Source: Clostridium sp. (lineage in GTDB: Bacteria; Bacillota; Clostridia; Clostridiales; Clostridiaceae). From it: a stretch of DNA of 38,064 bases. The translations under genes and the position numbers were made by a program. The stretch lies in assembly GCF_017888565.1 (NCBI RefSeq), contig NZ_JAGHFX010000091.1, forward strand, positions 1 through 38,064, read 5' to 3'. Under the pieces are notes generated by a model, which was not told the origin of the DNA, searched no databases, and was given only the letters and a program-made list of their open reading frames with translations. Position 1 is the stretch's first letter. Each line of letters opens with the position of its first letter. Positions 38,046 through 38,064 of the stretch are shown in pieces.

Positions 38046-38064
38046 AGTATAAAATTAGTGTAAA

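Noticed and set aside
38039..38046. AGTGATA heptad as an omega-type partition repeat
   Set aside because: Only a single heptad is present. Omega-type sites need arrays, so it is not evidence for that system.
1..38064. CRISPR arrays, tRNA or rRNA genes and insertion sequences
   Set aside because: I found no regularly spaced 25-40 bp repeats with unique spacers, no tRNA-like cloverleaf or rRNA signature, and no transposase or IS ends.

Overview
The window is AT-rich DNA with dense, well-spaced Shine-Dalgarno sequences (AGGAGG/GGAGGT), frequent TTG and GTG starts, and protein families typical of low-GC Firmicutes. It looks like a conjugative plasmid from a Clostridium-like host. Evidence for a plasmid is an iteron-regulated Rep_3-type initiator, a partition-like gene fragment at the left edge, a complete Gram-positive type IV secretion (T4SS) gene set, a MOBP2-type relaxase and a plasmid primase. 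The overall style recalls clostridial conjugative plasmids, but no database was consulted.

Layout. 1-1701: tail of a small ribbon-helix-helix (RHH) gene, a terminator, five GCTACAGATTGATAC iterons and the replication initiator. 1744-2640 (minus): LexA/CI-like repressor with an S24 autoprotease domain; its upstream gap carries a widely spaced 11-bp inverted repeat overlapping a strong plus-strand promoter. 2873-4163: HTH protein and a membrane-anchored Cys/His-rich protein. 4439-11358: sortase-assembled pilus operon (thioester tip adhesin, backbone pilin, class C sortase, minor pilin with an unusual VPATA sorting signal, class B sortase). 11476-14861: small proteins, a tandem RHH protein, a SprT-like metalloprotein and phage-like membrane proteins. 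14854-25860: T4SS operon (RHH protein, VirB2-like, VirD4, VirB6-like with a repeat tail, VirB3-like, VirB4, VirB8-like, lytic transglycosylase/NlpC hydrolase, coiled-coil membrane protein). 25861-28125: candidate oriT with six tandem 11-bp repeats, two paralogous RHH accessory proteins and the relaxase. 28185-33608: ArdC-like antirestriction protein with a pentapeptide-repeat tail, two small proteins, a hairpin-rich non-coding region and an AEP-type primase. 34227-37754: cargo, comprising a PUA/EVE-like candidate, a membrane-anchored DUF2726 nuclease, a PadR/HAAS signalling pair and a secreted protein. 37919-38064: hairpin, strong promoter and tandem repeats that look like the upstream region of the partition operon whose last gene ends at position 169.

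How it works together. Pili and cell-wall hydrolases make contact and open the wall. The relaxase with its RHH partners nicks oriT. VirD4, VirB4 and the membrane proteins move the strand. The ArdC-like protein and the primase would act after entry, protecting and converting the strand. The repressor and the 2873 HTH protein are the likely control point. A family of near-identical GTGTYCC...GGACAC hairpins sits between modules of the long plus-strand region and may set expression stepwise.

The most notable items are the dispersed hairpin family, the 11-bp tandem repeat at the candidate oriT, the ArdC-pentapeptide fusion, the VPATA pilin next to a dedicated class B sortase, and the structured region in front of the primase.
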